Part shown: positions 21,271 through 64,000 of the stretch, piece after piece | How positions within the stretch are numbered: the stretch's first letter is position 1 | Layout of the letters: every line of letters begins with the position of its first letter | Assembly (NCBI RefSeq): GCF_000004195.4 | Contig: NC_030678.2 | Location: forward strand, 59,055,378-59,119,377 | Source: Xenopus tropicalis | Lineage: Eukaryota; Chordata; Amphibia; Anura; Pipidae | DNA length: 64,000 bases | Reading direction: 5' to 3' | The notes under the pieces: model-generated | Databases searched by the model: none | Told to the model about the DNA's origin: nothing | What the model saw: the letters and a program-made list of their open reading frames with translations, nothing else | Made by a program: the position numbers and the translations under genes

Positions 21271-21519
21271 GAACAGGCCCGGATGTGTGGCGAGGCCACA
21301 AAGGCCCAGGCCTAGGGCGGTATAAATTTAGGGATGGCATGCTGCCCCGCTGCAGCCAAAGTTTGAAAATTTGCTCCCATACGGAGCAATAGGGACCTCT
21401 CCCCACTGCACCGTATGGGAGTTCGCACAAGCATGTGCAGGGGGAAGGGGGGGTTGTGTTTGCACATGCGTGCTCGTGGGGGCGGCCTTGGGGTGCCCGA
21501 AGTTGAAATCCAGCGCTGT
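21271..21519 (+). repeat. Dispersed repeat A, copy 2
   Basis: It has the same end blocks as 280-480. Its middle holds an inverted pair, ctcccatacgg and ccgtatgggag, and two further cgcacaagc/gcacatgcg-like segments. Confidence 0.7.
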
Positions 21520-22300
21520 TTAGGAGATCTACCATTTATTGATATAGGATATACAGTGGTGCCCCAAATGTAGATTTAAATGTAGATATTACACCCCATA
21601 TTTGTAATGTTTTTTAACCTCTGATCTAAGGTGGGGGTGGTCATTATTTTTGTGGTGTGGATTAAAAAAGAAAATGACGTACTAGACATGTTGCATCATT
21701 TTGTGTGCCATTACTGTCAGATAAAGAATAGTCCTTTGTATTAAATATACCATCCCTTTTTTCCGTGTCTATGAATATTGTGATGGTGGACCTACTTCGG
21801 GTCAGACACTTCATAACATCACAGACACTTTATAACTTCACAATGACATAATAAGTTGCTTTACGGATGAAATCTGTAAAACGGAAATAATCCAAGCAAC
21901 TGGCTGAGTGAGTGTGTATAAGCCCAATTGTCCTTCTAAATCACATGTGTCAAACACAAGGCCCATGGGCCGAATCCAGCCTGCTTGGCTGTTTTATGTG
22001 GCCTGTGGTGACTGTGCCTGACCGTGCAGCACCAATTATCTGACAAACGCTGAGACTGTGTCTGACCGTTCAGCCCCTATTACCTGACTGCACTGAGACT
22101 GTATGCCAAAGTGAGTTTTATGATGGGTATATAGGTCTAAGCAAATAAAGTAGAGAAATCTTACTCGTAGTACAAGGTAGGTCCAGGTGCTCATGCCCCA
22201 GACCCTCAGCATTGGGGAGCCCAATAGGAAAAAAAATAATGAAGTAGGCAGGCACTCCAGAACTCCAGAAAAAGTAGACATAAAGCTCAGGTGTAAAGTA
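21520..22300. other. Intergenic, no gene seen
   Basis: It contains a short dispersed fragment at 21953-22025 (tgtcaaacacaaggcccatg). A repeat-like stretch at about 22120-22300 leads into the palindrome. Nothing coding was recognised. Confidence 0.5.
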
Positions 22301-22301
22301 T

Positions 22302-22390
22302 AATCAGATTTGTTTTATTAGCATATACACATAAATGCTATAAAGCCTTTATAGCATTTATGTGTATATGCTAATAAAACAATTCTGATT
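22302..22390. repeat. Near-perfect palindrome, 44-bp arms, 1-nt spacer
   Basis: The arms 22311-22345 and 22347-22381 are exact reverse complements around a single C at 22346. Both extend outward about 9 bp with one mismatch (aatcagat on the left, attctgatt on the right). Confidence 0.9.
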
Positions 22391-22394
22391 TCCC

Positions 22395-22545
22395 AATGTG
22401 CGCAACAGTTTTTTTGTTGCGCTGCAAAATTGTCTGTGCCAAGTTTTGACACCCGTTTTGCGAATTAATCTGCTAATGGCGAACCGCAGAAATTCTCTGT
22501 GAATCCATGCCTGGCAAATAATTTCGCTCATCACTACTCCCTGCC
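22395..22545. repeat. Dispersed repeat with cgctcatcacta end
   Basis: It carries tttgcgaattaat, gcgaaccgcag and ttcgctcatcacta modules that recur at 57235-57540 and 63640-63765. The boundaries are approximate. Confidence 0.5.
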
Positions 22546-24500
22546 ATTGCAATGATAAAGTGCCACTAAATTAGAAGCGACTTCCTGCATGAATATGGCA
22601 TCAGCAAAATAATAATCTTTTTAAAACAGAGTCTTAGTTTTAAAATTAGTTGAAGATCTCTTAGGTCTTCCGGGGACCCTATTTGTATTCTCTTTTATGT
22701 ATTCTGTTTTTCTGTTTTAGATAGGGAGCAGTGGGACTCAGTTGGATTACCCTATGCAGTCAGAGTGTTATATCTTGTATTATGGATGGTTACATAGTGA
22801 AATAAAAGATAAGGTTGAAAAAATAGTTTTTTTTATCTTTTTACGTCTCCCTGAACACTATTATCCATGGACTGAGGCTACAGGTGAACTCCAATTTTCT
22901 CCTTGCCAGGATAAAAAATTAATTTCTGCCAACCTTTATGGTAGGCCTAACAAAATTCCAACTCATCTGGTTCCTTGCATTGCTTGCTACTCAGTGGACA
23001 GAGCTACTGTCAGGTTTTCACTCTAATTAGCCTCTTTTATGAATGCAACAACCTGAGTGCAAGTGTAAATGTAAATAGCTCTAATGGATGCAAAACTGAG
23101 CGCACCTTGAGCACTTTGAGCCAGGCTTAATTGCTTAACCTCCCAGTGCCCAACCTCCTTTGTCAAAATGGAAGCAAATCCCACCAGCAATGTTCCAGAA
23201 TCTGTAGAGCAGTTTACGTTATTGTTCAACAGTGTGCAATGAATAGGGCTTGTACTAAACGTTTGGCTCTTGTTTTAATCAAGATAAAGCTATTTTTTTT
23301 TTGTTTCTTAAGCTAAAAAGGGCATACAGGGAAACTGAAGCTACTCCACAATTGGTCCTTTTGAGATAGTAGATTACCAGTTCACAGACTCCCCTGTTTA
23401 AAGGGCCTTTCCTAACAAAACAGTCATGACTAAGGATGAATGGTGGCAGTTATATAAGTATGTAAACTGCCAAAAAAAAGGTCTCTGTGAGAACCCCTAA
23501 GCCTACTTTAAAAACAGTTTTCCATCTGAAGCCCAGGAAATACTAAATGTTGAACTCAAGATTACTGGCATACTTGAGAGTGAGAAAAAGAGGAGGGCCT
23601 GTGTTGAAGAACAGGTATAAGTTGTGCCACACCACATTAACACAGGAACCATTATGGGGCTCTACTTACATATGAGCCCTCATTTATGCCCACAAATGCA
23701 GTGATCAAAGTACAAATTTGAGTGCAATTGCCATGTTTTTTTTGCCCACAATGCATCTTTTTTTCCAAGAATTCCAGTGTCATTGTGGTCACAAGGAACC
23801 ATTGTGCCTGATCAGTAGGTGGTGGCAGCTCCAGGGATCCCCTATGTCAGAAGGCACACTGCTTATCGTCTGTGGCACTAAAGAAACATTGCACACACAA
23901 TTGCTGACATAATAAAACACTACATTGGCTTACAGTATATGTCAAAACTTCCAAAAACTCCATTACTTGAAACCGAGAACCCCTTCAAAGCACCGGAATT
24001 GTATAATGAATAATGATTATTGCAACATTCATCATACAGTTCGAAAACGTAAAAGTGATTTGTAGATATTAATTATTCATGTAATCAATAATCAATGTCA
24101 TCATACGCTTAATAATTATTTCCAGAGAATTTCATACATTTTTTTTAAATTCTAATCTCTTCGCCCTATTTTAAAAAGAATGCAGGATATCATCTTAACT
24201 GTAACAGCTAAACTGGTGGTGCTCCAACCATGTACCACGGGCTTCACTTGTAAACTTATCCCTACTTTCCTGCCATCAGATGCTCCCTGCCTTGCTCCGG
24301 CCTCTCCTTGTTGGGCTGCTGTGCCATGGCTGCACACAAAGAGCCCAGCAGAGGATAAGGTAAATCATGTATAGCAACCTTTGAGACCCAATAATAGTAT
24401 GTCCCAATCATACACCCACACACACCGAATTATATAATTTCTATAATATGCAGTCGAGCAAGGTAATTTAAAAATTCACAACTCAATATCGGCAAAAAGG
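22546..24500. other. Intergenic, no gene seen
   Basis: Several 60-94 codon open frames occur on both strands, none with a recognisable domain or splice context. The poly-T at about 24533-24551 may be an old retroposed tail or simple sequence. Confidence 0.5.
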
Positions 24501-24510
24501 GTATTCAGTC

Positions 24511-25510
24511 TTTATTTACCCTGTGTTTTTAGATTTTTTTTTTTTTTTTTTGCATGATTTAGACAAACCCAACATTTGCAATTACTGCTTGATTTTAAAA
24601 TTAATTTTTTTAACATAAAAAATATTTTTTCTTTTCAAAAATACAGTGGGTTCTTTCTCTTAAAAGTTCATCTTTCTTCTTAATTTTATTTTATATCTTT
24701 GTAAAAAGCTCTTCTGGTGCTGCAATCTTATAAAAAGCTTGTGGACACTGTTTCACAAAAGTTCCATAATAAGCTAAATTGTGGAGAGGAGAAGAGGCCA
24801 CTGCTAGAGAATATCAAGGTAGATCAAGGTAGGACCGCAAGTTTGAAAAAAAAAAAAATTGGAAAGAGCTTGGTTAAGCATTCCTTCAAGTGTGTTATTA
24901 GCCAGCACATCACATTAATTGCGGACAAAGAGAAAGCTGAGCCAAAAGCAAGATTAATTTCTCTGGCAACCCTGTGATCTTCTCTTTTCCATTCTTCCAA
25001 GCTAGTAGAAAACCATTGAATTACCGGACAAAGCAACAAAAAAGTAGTCTAAAAATAGAAAGTGTTTCCATTAAAAAGTCAAATTGATTTTTCGATAAAA
25101 ACTGGTCTTTGTAGGTCATTTGGAAAAACAAATGTAGTGTCCAGATTAGAAGGAAAAAGGTAAAAATGATAATTATATTTTTCCTTTTGGTTTGTTAGAG
25201 CCTCTAATTGTTTTTCCATGTCTTTAACCTTTTTGGTAGGGTCCATAGCAAACAGCCTTTTTAACAAACAAAATCCAGATATCTGGAGCATTGGCCTGCT
25301 CTGTCTGAGAAAATTCGGTCCGTTCGGAAACTATTCATTCCAATTAAATGAATTGAAATGAATCTATGGAGGTGTTTCTGTTCCTAAAGTAGGAGGTTCT
25401 GTTTTTCTTGCACGCTTAGACTATGTCAAGTCCATACAATTTTCGGAATCTCATGTCTCAAACAGTGCACATTTTATGCTGGTCCATTTATTCTTACAGA
25501 ATTTATAGCT
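24511..25510 (-). other. tbl1x: Candidate tbl1x 3' untranslated region
   Basis: On the - strand downstream of the stop, AATAAA occurs at 25492-25487, 24690-24685 and 24516-24511. Which is used cannot be told from sequence. The first lies only about 20 nt from the stop and is unlikely to be the main site. The 71- and 70-codon - strand frames here are unrecognised. Confidence 0.35.
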
Positions 25511-62102
<36,592 letters not shown>

Positions 62103-62265
62103 CTTAGCCCCACCTCAAAATGATGAGGTCAGTCAGAAGAAAGAGCTCCGCCCTGTGCAAGAAAAAATAAGAATCAAAAAGTGACATTTGAGTTTGCTGC
62201 ACAGTATAATGAACAGGCTTTCTTTGAAGTTTTGTTGATTATTCTTTCAGGATGCTTTATTACAG

Positions 62266-62467
62266 GTATGGGATCTATTATCTGGAGTCCTTATTACTGG
62301 GGTCTTTCTCTAATTTGGCAAATCATGTCTTAATGTTACTTAGCAACATTTACAATTGGTGGGTTTTGACATCAATATAGATTTATGCTAGCTCAATCAG
62401 GTCAAAGCAATACAATAATTCAAATCTTAACAGATAACAGGTCTCTGGGTGATAGATCCCATACCTT
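62266..62467 (+). repeat. CAGGTATGGG-family, diverged short copy
   Basis: The left is tacaggtatgggatctatta and the right is gatagatcccataccttta. The interior is mostly unlike the family. Confidence 0.65.
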
Positions 62468-62510
62468 TATTACATCAAATTTTGGTTTCATTTGCAACTT
62501 ATAAATTATA

Positions 62511-62905
62511 TTTAAAGGACGAGTCAACCCAGAATGTAATTTTTTGCCAAATAAAAGAAAACAAAACGCTAAACAACTTTGCAATATATATTCATTACAA
62601 ATTTGTAATGATTTTTGAGTTATTTGTATATATAATTGCTATAAAAGCAGTGTTTGTCTGTCCTTTTCTATTCTCTGCCCCGGTGGCTCTGACTCAATGT
62701 AACACAAGGCAGCAGCCTGACAGACCTGTATTGCTGGAGGAGCCTGACCTTTGCAACATTGTTTAAAAAGTAACAACCAGGAGTTCAGCAAATGCTGCTT
62801 TCAATAGCAATTACATTTACAAATAACTTTTAAAGCACTAAATGTTTTAATACATTCAAATTGGAAAGTTACTTAAAATGATGTTTTCTTTTATTAGGAA
62901 AAACC
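62511..62905 (+). repeat. Kolobok-like TTAAAGG MITE, right end missing
   Basis: It begins tttaaaggacgagtcaaccc, and the interior has inverted arms (aaagcagtgtttg ... caaatgctgctttc). It fades at tattaggaaaaa without the TTAA terminus. The 105-codon frame at 62449-62766 lies in it and is not a gene. Confidence 0.7.
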
Positions 62906-64000
62906 TTGTTTTGTTGTTTGACATGTTCATTAAATTCACATTGCTATTATGATAACAAAATGAAAGTTACTTCTATTTTATATAGCCTTTCTTAAGTACA
63001 ATGGACAATCATTAAATGAAGAAATAGAAGATATTTTGTGTGTGGGGTATTGGCTGATTTGATTTATAGAACTTTAGGGAACATTATGCTTTTAACAGAA
63101 TTTTTTGTTTATTGCTTTCTTTTCAGGGTAAAAAAGTAATCACAATGCTCTCAACTCCTGGCAACTGCTTCCCATTATTTTATGCTGGAAACATGCTATC
63201 TATCACACATAAAAGTAAGTCTCACTAGAAAACTAGGACATCCAGGTTCTATTGAAATATTAATTCAGTTCTTGCTGTTTGCCACAGGCACTATGATTGG
63301 AAGTGTCCGGCAGGGAGTTTTGATCACTACGTTTTCCCTAAAGGATAAAAATGCTTTGTATGTAATAACAGTTTAGATCAAATGAAAATAAAAGTATTGC
63401 ATGTAGCAAAACCCCAACAAGAATCACACATAGTTATATATTGGTTATGCCAAAGATTTACTAGGTAAGGCTAGTACATACAAGATAAAACACTACTGAT
63501 TGTTTGAAAAGCTTTGCTTCAGTTAAAAAAAAAACTGGTTCCAACGGGGACATGGGGACAGCATATGGCCATATGGTACCATATAACTCCATTAAAACAG
63601 ATGATTTTACAGTGCTGGGCCAAGCTGACTGAACTGAGCATGCGTCAAAAATAAAAAAAGTTGTGCGGTAGTTGCATTTCGCAAGTTACGCACCATTTTG
63701 CACATTTTTTAGGTGTTTTGCGAACATTCTGGTGAAGAGAAACAGATTCGCTCATCACTAGTAGCGCACTGACTTCTCTTAATATACCTGCAATGTGTGC
63801 TGATGGCTCTTGAAATTATGCATATATTTTACATATTCCAAATTCTAAGTTGAGTAAAATTCTATTGTTATTTTGCTAAACATTTAAAAAAAATTTAATT
63901 TTATCTCCAAACTCACAAATGTTTTGTTAAAAATATATAATAGTTATTTAAAAAATATATATATTGTCAAGCTGCAAGCTTTGGTCTGACAGTAAGGTGC

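Larger units (their letters stand above)
62153..64000. other. Upstream of the tbl1x ATG exon
   Basis: No 5' non-coding exon, CpG island or promoter could be identified, so the transcription start is probably outside the window. 62266-62467 is a diverged CAGGTATGGG-family copy, and 63640-63765 is a dispersed gctcatcactag repeat fragment. Confidence 0.45.

Overview
The window is vertebrate genomic DNA, almost certainly from a pipid frog of the genus Xenopus. X. tropicalis is my preference but I cannot prove it. The evidence is two split genes with GT-AG introns whose products match known vertebrate proteins, plus a dense background of amphibian-type interspersed repeats. These include TTAAAGG-ended Kolobok-like MITEs and a family with CAGGTATGGG-type termini.

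Two genes lie tail to tail. The left gene is gpr143 (ocular albinism type 1 receptor), on the + strand. Seven coding exons, corresponding by homology to human exons 3-9, run from 843 to the stop at 12048, and a poly(A) signal lies at 12341. The right gene is tbl1x (transducin beta-like 1X, a subunit of the NCoR/SMRT-HDAC3 corepressor), on the - strand. Fourteen coding exons run from the ATG at 62102 down to the stop at 25511 and sum to 1563 nt (520 aa plus stop) with every splice phase consistent. The convergent gpr143/tbl1x order matches human Xp22. The two genes are not functionally coupled as far as the sequence shows.

The intergenic space (about 12.4-25.5 kb) holds the least ordinary DNA. 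A GC-rich minisatellite with a 32-bp unit and roughly 45-50 copies starts just downstream of the gpr143 poly(A) signal. Each unit carries a GGGCGGGAGGGTGGG quadruplex-type motif. A BEL/Pao LTR retrotransposon (14184-20700) has inserted into it, with two 555-bp LTRs differing at one base that I can find and a 5-bp target duplication (gaggg). Its single 1720-codon Gag-Pol ORF is uninterrupted but lacks the zinc-binding domain and catalytic core of integrase. A remnant of the minisatellite and a six-copy 47-bp tandem array follow.

The introns are filled with MITEs, several of them nested, a degenerate Tc1-like transposon (41055-42497), a CR1/L2-type LINE 3' end (34071-34566) and several long palindromes, the largest being 338 bp with no spacer (27878-28215). 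I found no tRNA, rRNA, CRISPR array or additional protein-coding gene. I did not find a previously undescribed biological system. The best leads are the quadruplex minisatellite at the gpr143 3' end and the integrase-less but otherwise intact young retroelement.
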